A DNA stretch of 64,000 bases from Cytophagales bacterium (GTDB lineage: Bacteria; Bacteroidota; Bacteroidia; Cytophagales; Cyclobacteriaceae): positions 2,363,001 to 2,427,000 of the forward strand of contig JAWPMT010000005.1 of NCBI GenBank assembly GCA_033344775.1. The letters run 5' to 3'. Shown piece by piece: positions 8,678 through 16,812 of this stretch (position 1 is the first letter of the stretch; every line of letters begins with the position of its first letter). The position numbers were made by a program, and so were the translations under genes. The notes under the pieces were generated by a model, which made no database searches, had not been told where the DNA came from, and saw only the letters and a program-made list of their open reading frames with translations.

Positions 8678-9634
8678 ATGAGTAAAGATGTAGAAGCAGC
8701 GGATGGGCTGTACAAGGCTTTCAATGACTTAAAGGCCGAAATTTCTAAAGTGATCATCGGACAGGAAGAAGTGGTTCAAAGCCTCGTCACCTGTATCTTT
8801 TGTAACGGACATGGTCTCTTAGTAGGCGTCCCCGGACTTGCAAAGACTTTATTGGTACACACACTTGCAGATTCCCTTTCACTCAATTTTAGCAGGATCC
8901 AGTTCACTCCGGACTTAATGCCATCTGATATCCTGGGAGCAGAAACCCTCGATAAGGAAAGGAATTTCAAGTTTGTGAAAGGACCAATTTTCGCTAACAT
9001 TATTCTTGCAGATGAGATCAACAGAACGCCTCCTAAAACCCAGTCTGCCTTGCTGGAAGCCATGCAGGAGCGCTCTGTAACAGTCGCTGGACAGCAATAC
9101 AAACTGGATCAACCCTTTTTCGTGCTGGCCACACAAAATCCAATCGAGCAGGAAGGAACCTATCCGCTACCTGAAGCACAGCTGGACCGATTCATGATGA
9201 TGATCAAGCTGGACTATCCTGATTATGCTTCAGAGTTAGAAATTGTGAAGCAAACTACCTCTAATGACACCAAAGAAGTTTCTTCGGTAATCTCCGCAGA
9301 AGAAATCCTTAAGCATCAAGAGCTTATCAGAAAGGTTCCTGTGGCGGATAATGTCTTTGAATATGCAGTATCATTGACGCATAAGACACGTCCAGGCTCA
9401 GAATTGGCACCCGATATTACTAAAAACTTCCTTGAATGGGGGGCTGGACCCAGGGCAAGTCAATTCCTGATCCTAGGTGCGAAATGTAACGCCATCCTTA
9501 GCGGAAAGTATTCTCCTGACATTGAAGACATCAAGGCGGTAGCGAAGCAAATCTTGCGACACAGAATTGTAAGAAACTTCAAAGCAGAAGCAGAAGGCCT
9601 AACTGAAGAAAACATCATCGAAGAGCTGTTGTAA
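8678..9634 (+). CDS. MoxR-family AAA+ ATPase
   Basis: A 318-residue cytosolic AAA+ ATPase of the MoxR type. The Walker A motif is GVPGLAKT (residues 50-57) and Walker B ends in ADEINRTPP (Asp112-Glu113). The EAMQER segment and an ATQNPIEQEGTYPLPEAQLD sensor-1 region follow, and a lid domain completes the typical length. MoxR proteins usually act with von Willebrand factor A proteins encoded beside them (DUF58, BatA/BatB); here the next gene is convergent pheS, so no partner is local. It starts 8 bases after surA and is probably in the same transcript. Confidence 0.92.
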   Translation: MSKDVEAADGLYKAFNDLKAEISKVIIGQEEVVQSLVTCIFCNGHGLLVGVPGLAKTLLVHTLADSLSLNFSRIQFTPDLMPSDILGAETLDKERNFKFVKGPIFANIILADEINRTPPKTQSALLEAMQERSVTVAGQQYKLDQPFFVLATQNPIEQEGTYPLPEAQLDRFMMMIKLDYPDYASELEIVKQTTSNDTKEVSSVISAEEILKHQELIRKVPVADNVFEYAVSLTHKTRPGSELAPDITKNFLEWGAGPRASQFLILGAKCNAILSGKYSPDIEDIKAVAKQILRHRIVRNFKAEAEGLTEENIIEELL

Positions 9635-9652
9635 GTTTACTTTGCTCTAACC

Positions 9653-9718
9653 ATGAAAGTGAGTTACTTCGACACGCCTGTCTGCCGACAAGACAAGCTC
9701 AGTATGACCCACTTTCAT
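9653..9718. terminator. Inverted repeat between convergent moxR and pheS
   Basis: ATGAAAGTG (9653-9661) and CACTTTCAT (9710-9718) are perfect 9-base inverted arms around about 48 bases. The interior holds a smaller TGTCT/AGACA inverted pair and the stretch ACAAGCTCAGTATGACC, a type of sequence I recall in many Bacteroidota intergenic repeats. Placed between converging stops, it could terminate both transcripts. Confidence 0.45.
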
Positions 9719-9720
9719 TG

Positions 9721-9800
9721 ACACTGAGGCGCTTATGTTCACACTCAGGCCCTCGAATTTACGCTGAGACTCTGGAGTATACGCTGAGGCGCTCGAAGCG
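9721..9800. repeat. Four imperfect 20-bp tandem repeats
   Basis: Units at 9721-9740, 9741-9760, 9761-9780 and 9781-9800 are in exact 20-base register and share ACrCTsAGrC near the start and a CTC/GCTCGA-like middle. The first reads acactgaggcgcttatgttc and the last acgctgaggcgctcgaagcg. The array ends five bases before the pheS stop codon. Confidence 0.7.
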
Positions 9801-9804
9801 TAGC

Positions 9805-10821
9805 TTAATGGAACTGACGTAAGAACCTCACGTCATTCTCCGAGAAGAGGCGGATATCATCGATCTGATACTTGAGCATGGTGATCCTTTCGATACCCAT
9901 ACCAAAGGCAAATCCACTGTAAACATCCGGGTCAATACCACAGCTTTCTAAGACATTCGGATCAACCATTCCAGAGCCACCGATCTCTACCCAACCAGTG
10001 TGTTTGCAGATTTTACAACCTGTTCCTTTACATATGAAACAACTGATATCGATCTCCGCACTAGGTTCCGTAAAGGGGAAATAAGAAGGTCGGAATCGAA
10101 TTTGGGTATCCTTACCGAATAATTCTCTGGAGAAATGGTAAAGCGTTTGTTTCAAATCTTTGAAACTCACTTTCTTATCGACGTAGAGTCCTTCCACCTG
10201 ATGGAAGAAGCAATGAGCTCTTGCTGAGATGGCCTCATTTCGATACACCCGACCCGGCATGATCGCCCTTATCGGAGGCTTTTGATTTTCCATCATTCGG
10301 ATCTGCACGTTTGACGTATGCGTCCTCAACAGCGTATCAGGATTTCTCTCAATGAAATAGGTATCCTGCATTTCACGCGCCGGGTGATTTTCCGGGAAAT
10401 TTAGCGCCGTAAAGTTGTGCCAATCGTCCTCAATCTCAGGACCATCAGCGACATTGAATCCTTGTCGTTCGAAAATTTGAATGATGCGGTTTTTCACCAG
10501 GTTCAACGGGTGAAGGCTACCTGTTTGAAAAGGTGGCGGCGGTAAAAACACATCTACCTGGCCTTCCGTATCTGCATCCGATTGTGCATTTACGCCATTG
10601 ACCAACTCCTGGAATTTATCCTTCGCCAGGTTCTTAAGTTCGTTCAATGCCTCACCAAATTGTTTTTTCTGATCTCCAGGCACAGATTTGAATTCACCGA
10701 AAAGTTCTGACAAAGCCCCTCTTCGACTGATAAACTTCAAACGGAACTTTTCTAATTCCTCTTGATTTTTAGCCGCAGCTTCAACTAGCTCTTTCTTAAG
10801 TGCCTCTACTTTTTCAAACAT
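9805..10821 (-). CDS. pheS: Phenylalanine--tRNA ligase, alpha subunit
   Basis: The catalytic alpha subunit of the alpha2beta2 phenylalanyl-tRNA synthetase, 338 residues, standard length. It has an N-terminal coiled-coil tRNA-binding arm (residues 1-90), then the class II core. Motif 2 is RVYRNEAISARAH followed by FFHQVEGLYVD, and motif 3 is GFAFGMGIERITMLKY near the C-terminus. The beta subunit gene pheT is not in the window. The ATG lies only four bases after a TATTTTTG promoter box, implying a leaderless mRNA. Confidence 0.97.
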   Translation of the reverse strand: MFEKVEALKKELVEAAAKNQEELEKFRLKFISRRGALSELFGEFKSVPGDQKKQFGEALNELKNLAKDKFQELVNGVNAQSDADTEGQVDVFLPPPPFQTGSLHPLNLVKNRIIQIFERQGFNVADGPEIEDDWHNFTALNFPENHPAREMQDTYFIERNPDTLLRTHTSNVQIRMMENQKPPIRAIMPGRVYRNEAISARAHCFFHQVEGLYVDKKVSFKDLKQTLYHFSRELFGKDTQIRFRPSYFPFTEPSAEIDISCFICKGTGCKICKHTGWVEIGGSGMVDPNVLESCGIDPDVYSGFAFGMGIERITMLKYQIDDIRLFSENDVRFLRQFH

Positions 10822-10825
10822 GCCG

Positions 10826-10833
10826 CAAAAATA
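10826..10833 (-). promoter_or_regulatory. -7 box of pheS (leaderless start)
   Basis: The minus strand reads TATTTTTG, an exact TAnnTTTG match, with four bases between its G and the A of the pheS ATG. Confidence 0.6.
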
Positions 10834-10910
10834 GTTGGGATTCTAAACTTGTGGATACTTAAGGCGAAACGAAAGGTGAAAACCCTTCATATCTTTTTCC
10901 GAGCATTCAA

Positions 10911-11996
10911 TTAGGCAGACTTACTGATCGTGAATTGCTCCCCGCTTAGTTGTCTTTCTTTTCTCTTCAGGCGTTTAGCAATGACATAATCAAGGACACT
11001 TCCGAGAACAGTCACAGTCGCCAATTGTAGAATGATCAAAATATTGTTACCCAGGGGCTGCAGCAACCATGACATGGCAGACATGAAGATGCTGAATATC
11101 AATAAAATAGTAGTCGCCTGACCATGATTCAACCCAAAATTCAATAAAATATGATGTACATGATTTCTGTCCGGTTGAAAGGGTGACTTTCCTTGCAAGA
11201 TACGTTTGAAAAAGACTCTGAGCGTATCGTAGATAGGCAAAATAAACAGACCGATAGCCATCGCGACAGAAGCATCAAATCTGGCCCATGTCGCCACTTC
11301 ATTAACCTGAATAAACTTGATCAATGTAGTGGATAAGGTAAAGCCCAGTACCATTGAACCCGTATCCCCCATGAATATTTTGGAGGGATACCAGTTAAAA
11401 TACATGAATGCCAAAATTGCACTCGCCATGGAAATGGACAACAATGAGAAAGCGTTGATCCCATTATAATTGAACCATACTCCTAAAAAAGTAAATACCA
11501 TGATCGCAGTTCCTCCAGCCAGGCCATCAATGCCATCGATCAGATTAAAAGCATTGGTCAAAATAACAATAAGCAGTGCAGAGATTAGCTTACCAATGAT
11601 GGGCGAAATGGTTTGAATGCCTAAAAACCCGTAAAAGCTAGAAATGTAGATACCCAAAAAATGGACTACCAGAAAGGCCGCTAAACACTGAACAACCAGC
11701 TTCTGCCTGGCATTCAATGAAGATATGTCGTCTCTGATTCCGAGAATGAATGTGATGATAATTCCTGCCAGCAGAAATTTAATATCAGCCAAATCACTGA
11801 ATGGCATCACGATCAACAAAGACAACAATGCTGAAAATACGAAAGGTATTCCTCCAAGTGAAGGGGTACTTACTTTATGGATCTTTCTCCTATCGGGGAT
11901 ATCCAGTAAATCGATGGAATTGAGCACATTTATTACGACAGGAAGCGTAATAAAGGTCAAAGTAAATGAAATACAAGCGGCGACTAAAAAATCCAT
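10911..11996 (-). CDS. WecA/TagO-like undecaprenyl-phosphate sugar-1-phosphate transferase (MraY family)
   Basis: A 361-residue inner-membrane enzyme with about ten or eleven membrane helices. It belongs to the MraY/WecA polyprenyl-phosphate transferase family: NAFNLIDGIDGLAGG and FMGDTGSMVLGF carry the conserved Asp residues for Mg and catalysis, and the basic loop HVHHILL is the usual HIHH-like motif of the WecA branch. It probably loads HexNAc-1-phosphate on undecaprenyl phosphate to start glycan synthesis. It stands at the edge of the polysaccharide locus with its own promoter box at 12024, and could serve several glycans. Confidence 0.88.
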   Translation of the reverse strand: MDFLVAACISFTLTFITLPVVINVLNSIDLLDIPDRRKIHKVSTPSLGGIPFVFSALLSLLIVMPFSDLADIKFLLAGIIITFILGIRDDISSLNARQKLVVQCLAAFLVVHFLGIYISSFYGFLGIQTISPIIGKLISALLIVILTNAFNLIDGIDGLAGGTAIMVFTFLGVWFNYNGINAFSLLSISMASAILAFMYFNWYPSKIFMGDTGSMVLGFTLSTTLIKFIQVNEVATWARFDASVAMAIGLFILPIYDTLRVFFKRILQGKSPFQPDRNHVHHILLNFGLNHGQATTILLIFSIFMSAMSWLLQPLGNNILIILQLATVTVLGSVLDYVIAKRLKRKERQLSGEQFTISKSA

Positions 11997-12023
11997 TAGT
12001 TAGGACGAGTGACTATGGATTTT

Positions 12024-12031
12024 CAAAAATA
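12024..12031 (-). promoter_or_regulatory. -7 box before the WecA-like gene
   Basis: The minus strand reads TATTTTTG (TAnnTTTG), 27 bases upstream of the ATG at 11996. Confidence 0.45.
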
Positions 12032-12114
12032 TTGATTATTCTAGATGAAATATAATTTTATCGATGAAAATAAGATAATAATGGATTTTTGGGTTGAGCA
12101 ATCGATTACGACCA

Positions 12115-13491
12115 CTAATAGGCATTCTCACTTCCCTTGATGAAACCGAAAATAGTGAGGAAAATGATCTTCAGATCTAACAACAATGACCAATTCTTAA
12201 CATAGAATCGATCCAACCGAACCCGACTGTTCATGGCATTGAAGTCCGTTTCACCTCGATATCCTTTTGCTTGTGCCAAACCTGTAATACCAGGCTTAAC
12301 TGCATGGCGCTGCCAGAATTTCTCAATCGAAGGCTGATATTCTTCATTCAATTTAATGGGATGAGGACGAGGGCCGACAACTGACATGTCTCCGAGAAAG
12401 ACGTTGATGAACTGAGGTAATTCATCGATGCTTGTTTTGCGGAGGAAACGCCCTATTTTAGTAATTCTGCTATCATTTTTTGTAGCTTGTTTATGATCAG
12501 CCTCGGTATTTAAGATCATGGTCCTGAACTTAAGGCAATCGAAAGTTCGGTTATTCTTACCATGTCTTCGCTGCCTGAAAAAGATTGGGCCTGAGCTTTC
12601 TAATCGTATCAGCAGTGCAATAACCGGAAATAACCAGCTACAAATCAAGAGTAAGGTAATGCCAGAAAAAACGATATCAAAAGCTCGTTTAATAAACTGA
12701 TTCATCGAATTGTCCAGGGGAATGGCATTAACATTCAATACAGGGATGATGCCATAACGCTGGAGGGTAAGATTGTCCAGTTCCATTTTGCTGAACTGCG
12801 AAATGATCTTAACCTTCACCAGATTACTGTCAGCTACATTGACGAGGTGTTGCAATTTTTGCTGGCTAAGCACATTTAGATTGCAGAACAGAATATCAAG
12901 CGGATTTTCCTGAATGTATCTTTCCACTTCATCTACGGTCCCGACATGTTTAGGTGTGGACTTTGGATCCTCATCAAAGATGCCAACCAAGTTATAGCCT
13001 AAACCTGGATTAGATTTGATGAAACGAATCATTCGTTCTGCCAGCCCTTCGTAGCCCACCATTGCCACATGACGAACGTTATAACCTCTTTTCCTATAGA
13101 ATCGGATCAGATAAAACCATACGATCCTCCAAATAACCGCGGAAGAAGAAAAGAAGAAAAATGTAAGGAAGATCAACTGTCTCGAGTAAGCAGGGTTGAC
13201 TACAAACCATAGGGTAAGTACTACTGAAACATTGATGACTAAGGAGGTCAGAATTTTGTTCACCTGATCGGCCAGTCGATGATCGCGATTCAGGTTATGT
13301 AAATTACTTGAATAGAAAATAAGGATCCAGATCAAATTCAGGGCTACCTGCAACTGAACGTGCTCCTCCGAACCATACAGATGCATACCAAACTTGATGA
13401 AGCTTGCCAGGGTATAGCTCAGATTTAATGTAAGCAAATCTGCTATGATAAAAATGAGCGGAAAATATCTGGAGTATCTACGGCGGATCAT
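12115..13491 (-). CDS. Polyprenyl glycosylphosphotransferase (WcaJ/WbaP-like) 1
   Basis: A 458-residue initiating transferase for exopolysaccharide. It has about four N-terminal membrane helices, then a CoA-binding-like Rossmann region with a YEGLAERMIRFI helix, then a membrane re-entrant helix and the bacterial sugar transferase domain. The latter shows FKRAFDIVFSG, FRQRRHG, LKFRTM, SIDELPQFINVFLGDMS and GPRP. These enzymes move a hexose-1-phosphate to undecaprenyl phosphate. It is divergent from the duplicated lipoprotein/Wzi cassette. The donor sugar cannot be told from sequence by eye. Confidence 0.92.
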   Translation of the reverse strand: MIRRRYSRYFPLIFIIADLLTLNLSYTLASFIKFGMHLYGSEEHVQLQVALNLIWILIFYSSNLHNLNRDHRLADQVNKILTSLVINVSVVLTLWFVVNPAYSRQLIFLTFFFFSSSAVIWRIVWFYLIRFYRKRGYNVRHVAMVGYEGLAERMIRFIKSNPGLGYNLVGIFDEDPKSTPKHVGTVDEVERYIQENPLDILFCNLNVLSQQKLQHLVNVADSNLVKVKIISQFSKMELDNLTLQRYGIIPVLNVNAIPLDNSMNQFIKRAFDIVFSGITLLLICSWLFPVIALLIRLESSGPIFFRQRRHGKNNRTFDCLKFRTMILNTEADHKQATKNDSRITKIGRFLRKTSIDELPQFINVFLGDMSVVGPRPHPIKLNEEYQPSIEKFWQRHAVKPGITGLAQAKGYRGETDFNAMNSRVRLDRFYVKNWSLLLDLKIIFLTIFGFIKGSENAY

Positions 13492-13556
13492 TCTGGCTTT
13501 TCAGCTGATTTCCAAAATAAAGTCATTTGAGATTTACAACCTTTCACAAAATTCTA

Positions 13557-13573
13557 GTTTCTTCTATAGAAAC
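13557..13573. repeat. Inverted repeat upstream of lipoprotein gene A
   Basis: GTTTCT-tctat-AGAAAC is a perfect 6-bp inverted repeat with a 5-base loop. It lies immediately before a near-consensus -7 box (GATCTTTG, 13575-13582) in the divergent gap between 13491 and 13612. It could be an operator, or nothing. Confidence 0.3.
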
Positions 13574-13611
13574 GCGATCTTTGCAAATAGTTGTAAGAAA
13601 ATACAAAAAAG

Positions 13612-14277
13612 GTGAAGTTTTTGAGAAAAATTGTAGCGTTACTATTGACTATTTTATTGATTAATGGATGCAGGGAAGAGGTGGTTTCAGATATTATTGT
13701 GTACGGAAATGATTTTGAATCGGAAAACTCCAATGGCATTTCAAATTACCTCAGAGAAGAATTTAATGGATCAAATGTCCTAGGAAGTTTTCATGCCAGT
13801 GGTTTTGACCTTTCTTTAAATACCCTACCTGAACACACTTTTTTATTGGTAAAATTTGACCTGCTCATTCACGATGCATGGGACGGAAATAAAGTTGGCG
13901 TAGATGGTCCGGATTTTTGGACCTTGCAATTAAAAGATGATCTGAGGGAGACAAAAGTAACAGACTATGAATTTCGGACAACTTTTTCCACCAGTCCCTG
14001 CGGAACGGTACATTGCGTTTTTCAATCTTATCCCAATCAATACCCCTTTTCGAATTTACCGGATTTCCAACGTGATGGATCAACAAATGGCAGGTGTTTC
14101 GAAGTTAGAAATCCCGAATCCACTTCAATTTATAAAATCGAAAGGTACATACCCCATGAAAGTGCAACCGCTTTTCTTTCCATTTTTGATGAAGGGAAAC
14201 AAGACAATATAGATACTCCTAGTTGTGATGAAAGCTGGTCCATCGATAACCTTTTGATCAGAGCCATTAATCGATAA
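13612..14277 (+). CDS. Putative surface lipoprotein A, partner of the Wzi-like protein (unrecognised family)
   Basis: I do not recognise a named family. The 221-residue product starts at GTG 13612 and has a lipoprotein signal ending LLINGC (Cys about residue 20). The mature part looks like a beta-rich domain with HDAWDG, VDGPDFW, TTFSTSPC, QSYPNQYPFS, NGRCF and SCDESWSIDNLLIR. Aromatic and acidic motifs of this kind recall secreted carbohydrate-binding beta-sandwich proteins, but that is inference. A paralogue of identical length is encoded at 16142. The Wzi-like gene follows after 19 bases, suggesting a two-component outer-membrane glycan-holding unit. Confidence 0.75.
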   Translation: MKFLRKIVALLLTILLINGCREEVVSDIIVYGNDFESENSNGISNYLREEFNGSNVLGSFHASGFDLSLNTLPEHTFLLVKFDLLIHDAWDGNKVGVDGPDFWTLQLKDDLRETKVTDYEFRTTFSTSPCGTVHCVFQSYPNQYPFSNLPDFQRDGSTNGRCFEVRNPESTSIYKIERYIPHESATAFLSIFDEGKQDNIDTPSCDESWSIDNLLIRAINR

Positions 14278-14296
14278 GAAATTACTAATATTTAGT

Positions 14297-15970
14297 ATGT
14301 ACCAAACCTTATTCAATAAGTCCAAACTTCTACTTATCCTTATAGGCATTGTATGTAATGTATTGCCTACTGTGGCCCAAACACTTTCTCTTGGCTATCC
14401 TGCAGTACAAGACATACTTCGTCGGGAACAACTAACAGGGTCATTCAATCCTAATATCTCTTTCACAAACTTCCCTTTGGAAATCAGTTCACTGACAGGG
14501 ACTTCTTTTGCAGACTCTTTGAAAAAACTTACTTACACGCCAATAAGTGTCGCTGGTTTTGATGTAAGTGTCCTAAGTCCATACACCAAACTTGAATTCC
14601 AATCGCATCATCCATATCCTTATAACAATGGCATTATTCTACCGGCGAAGGGATTTAGTAATGTGACGTCAATAGGTGTCGCTGTAAGGCACAAATTTCT
14701 TTCCATACAGTTAAGGCCAGAATTTTATTCAGCTCAAAACAAAGCATATGATGGCTTCCCAGAGTCTCATTTTGATGTGATCTGGGGCAGAAGATATCAG
14801 TTTTGGAACAGGATCGACAAACCCGAACAACACGGAATCGGAAACCGACAAATATTTGATTGGGGACAATCTCATGCAATGATCACTTTTGATTCCTACG
14901 TCGGAATTGGAATTTCTAACGAGAACCTTTGGTGGGGTCCAGGAAAACGCAATACGCTGTTGATGTCCAACAATGCTCGAGGGTTTCAACATCTGGTATT
15001 GAAGACCTTACAACCAATCAAAACACCTATCGGACATTTTGAGACCACAATCGTAAGTGGTTTTCTCGAACAATCAGGATTTGCACCTCCGGATACTACA
15101 AGGAGTACATTGAGAAATAGTCCATTTTACGTTCCGAAAAGAAGGGGAAAAAGGTACTTGAATGCCATCACTATATCATACCAGCCAAAATGGATCAAAG
15201 GACTCACACTTGGCGGCACAAGGAGCTTTCAGATGTATTACGAATTTGCGAAAGAAACCAAATCATATTTTCCGATTCTTTTCAATTTGTTCCGGAAGAA
15301 TGACGATGATAGGAATGAAAGACAAATCGATCAATATCTTTCATTCAACGGCCGTTGGTATTGGCAAGATGCTTTAGCAGAAATCTACTTCGAATTTGGA
15401 AGAAATGATGCGTCATTCAATTTCCGTGATTTCCTTATTTCACCTCAACATTCGCGTGCTTACGTGATTGGATTTTCAAAAATTTTCGAACTGAAGAAAA
15501 ACGCCATTGAAGTAAATTATGAACATACTGAGTTATCCCAAACCCTTAATTACATCATTCGAAATGCCGGCAGTTGGTATCTTCATGCCAACGTCAAACA
15601 GGGGTATACCAATAGAGGAGAAGTATTAGGCGCATCGATAGGACCTGGAAGTGACATGGACCACATCTCTATCTCTTATATCAAAGGTTTCAATAAAGTA
15701 GGCATACTCTTCGAACGTCTGGCTAATCAACAAGATTTCTATTATTCAGCCTGGGATGATATCAATGATTTTCGCCGTTTTTGGATCGACTACTCATTTG
15801 GTGTAAATGGTTATTGGCAATTTGATAACATCCTCATCGATGGTACTTTCATCTTTACAAGATCATTGAATTATCAGTGGGAAATAGAAGAATTGAACAT
15901 CGGAATTTTTGACGATGGTCGAGATGTTTCTAACCTCTCTTTTAATCTGAGCATTGGATATTTATTTTAA
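14297..15970 (+). CDS. Capsule assembly Wzi-family outer-membrane protein A
   Basis: A 557-residue protein with a signal peptide (cleavage near TVAQ) and long alternating beta-strand segments to a terminal aromatic (SIGYLF), typical of an outer-membrane barrel. Wzi-family hallmarks are visible: NENLWWGPGKRNTLLMSNNARGF spread over residues about 210-235, KTPIGHFE, and late motifs GPGSDMDH and FRRFWIDY. In E. coli, Wzi is the lectin that fixes capsule to the surface. It directly follows lipoprotein A, and both have paralogues just downstream. The assignment to the Wzi family is good; the glycan bound is unknown. Confidence 0.82.
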   Translation: MYQTLFNKSKLLLILIGIVCNVLPTVAQTLSLGYPAVQDILRREQLTGSFNPNISFTNFPLEISSLTGTSFADSLKKLTYTPISVAGFDVSVLSPYTKLEFQSHHPYPYNNGIILPAKGFSNVTSIGVAVRHKFLSIQLRPEFYSAQNKAYDGFPESHFDVIWGRRYQFWNRIDKPEQHGIGNRQIFDWGQSHAMITFDSYVGIGISNENLWWGPGKRNTLLMSNNARGFQHLVLKTLQPIKTPIGHFETTIVSGFLEQSGFAPPDTTRSTLRNSPFYVPKRRGKRYLNAITISYQPKWIKGLTLGGTRSFQMYYEFAKETKSYFPILFNLFRKNDDDRNERQIDQYLSFNGRWYWQDALAEIYFEFGRNDASFNFRDFLISPQHSRAYVIGFSKIFELKKNAIEVNYEHTELSQTLNYIIRNAGSWYLHANVKQGYTNRGEVLGASIGPGSDMDHISISYIKGFNKVGILFERLANQQDFYYSAWDDINDFRRFWIDYSFGVNGYWQFDNILIDGTFIFTRSLNYQWEIEELNIGIFDDGRDVSNLSFNLSIGYLF

Positions 15971-16129
15971 GATAGGTTCAGAAAATGGTTTATTTCTTAA
16001 ATAGCAGTCCTTTTGAGGAACCCAAGCGCGTTTCTCAACATATTGTATGAAAATTGGAGAAATTAATTTTTATCGATAAGACCTTCAATAATCTTAAATG
16101 TCCTTCACTAAGTTGATTACTAGGACAAT

Positions 16130-16137
16130 TAATTTTA
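16130..16137 (+). promoter_or_regulatory. Near-consensus -7 box of lipoprotein gene B
   Basis: TAATTTTA differs from TAnnTTTG only at the last base. Four bases separate it from the GTG start at 16142, the same spacing seen at pheS, cysC and ccmB. Confidence 0.4.
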
Positions 16138-16141
16138 CCAA

Positions 16142-16807
16142 GTGAAACGTACATCTGCCTACATACCCATATTTGCTCTATTCATTTTGCTCTTCTCATG
16201 CAATGATGAAAATAATTATGATATTGTTATTTATGAGCACCAATTTGACAATGAAAATCCCAATAGGATCGAAAACTACGTGACTCATGATTTTAATGGA
16301 TCAGGAGCACTAGGTCCCTTTAATAATGATGGATTCGAACTTGAGTTCAACAATCTTGAAGATCACAAATTTATTGTAGTTCAATTTGACCTTTATATTC
16401 ACGATGCCTGGGATGGGGAAAGCGTCGGTATTGATGGTCCTGACTTCTGGTTTTTGGAACTTACTGAAGAAAAAGGAAAAGCCAATTTGGGCGACTTTAT
16501 TTTCCAAACCACTTTTTCAACAAGTCCTTGTCTACCTAATTTCTGTCGACCCCAATCTTACCCCAATAGTTATCCATTTTCAGTTGATCCCGACACTGGA
16601 GTTGATGATCATTCGAATGGAAGATGTTTCAAAAGCGATGCAGAAGATGGAACTTCCATATACCATATTGAAAAATACATCTCACATAGAGCTAGAAATG
16701 CACACTTGTCAGTATATGACAGCCTCGTCCAACTCAATGTCGACCCTCCAAGCTGTGATGAAAGCTGGTCTATTGACAATTTATTAATCCGACTAATTAA
16801 TTTCTGA
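16142..16807 (+). CDS. Putative surface lipoprotein B, paralogue of lipoprotein A
   Basis: A 221-residue paralogue of the product at 13612, exactly the same length. It has a GTG start, a signal peptide with lipobox-like LFSC, then the same order of motifs: IHDAWDG, IDGPDFW, TTFSTSPC, QSYPNSYPFS, NGRCF, SCDESWSIDNLLIR. The region between the cysteines differs (CLPNFC against CGTVHC), keeping a C-x4-C spacing that could be a disulfide. Only a few bases precede the Wzi-like gene B. Conservation of the cassette suggests each lipoprotein works with its own Wzi-like barrel. Confidence 0.76.
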   Translation: MKRTSAYIPIFALFILLFSCNDENNYDIVIYEHQFDNENPNRIENYVTHDFNGSGALGPFNNDGFELEFNNLEDHKFIVVQFDLYIHDAWDGESVGIDGPDFWFLELTEEKGKANLGDFIFQTTFSTSPCLPNFCRPQSYPNSYPFSVDPDTGVDDHSNGRCFKSDAEDGTSIYHIEKYISHRARNAHLSVYDSLVQLNVDPPSCDESWSIDNLLIRLINF

Positions 16808-16812
16808 TTTTC

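Noticed and set aside
9721-9800. CRISPR array
   Set aside because: The four 20-bp units abut directly with no spacers.
16386-16787. A 133-codon plus-strand ORF in another frame of lipoprotein B
   Set aside because: The 221-codon frame has a signal peptide and a paralogue; this frame has neither.
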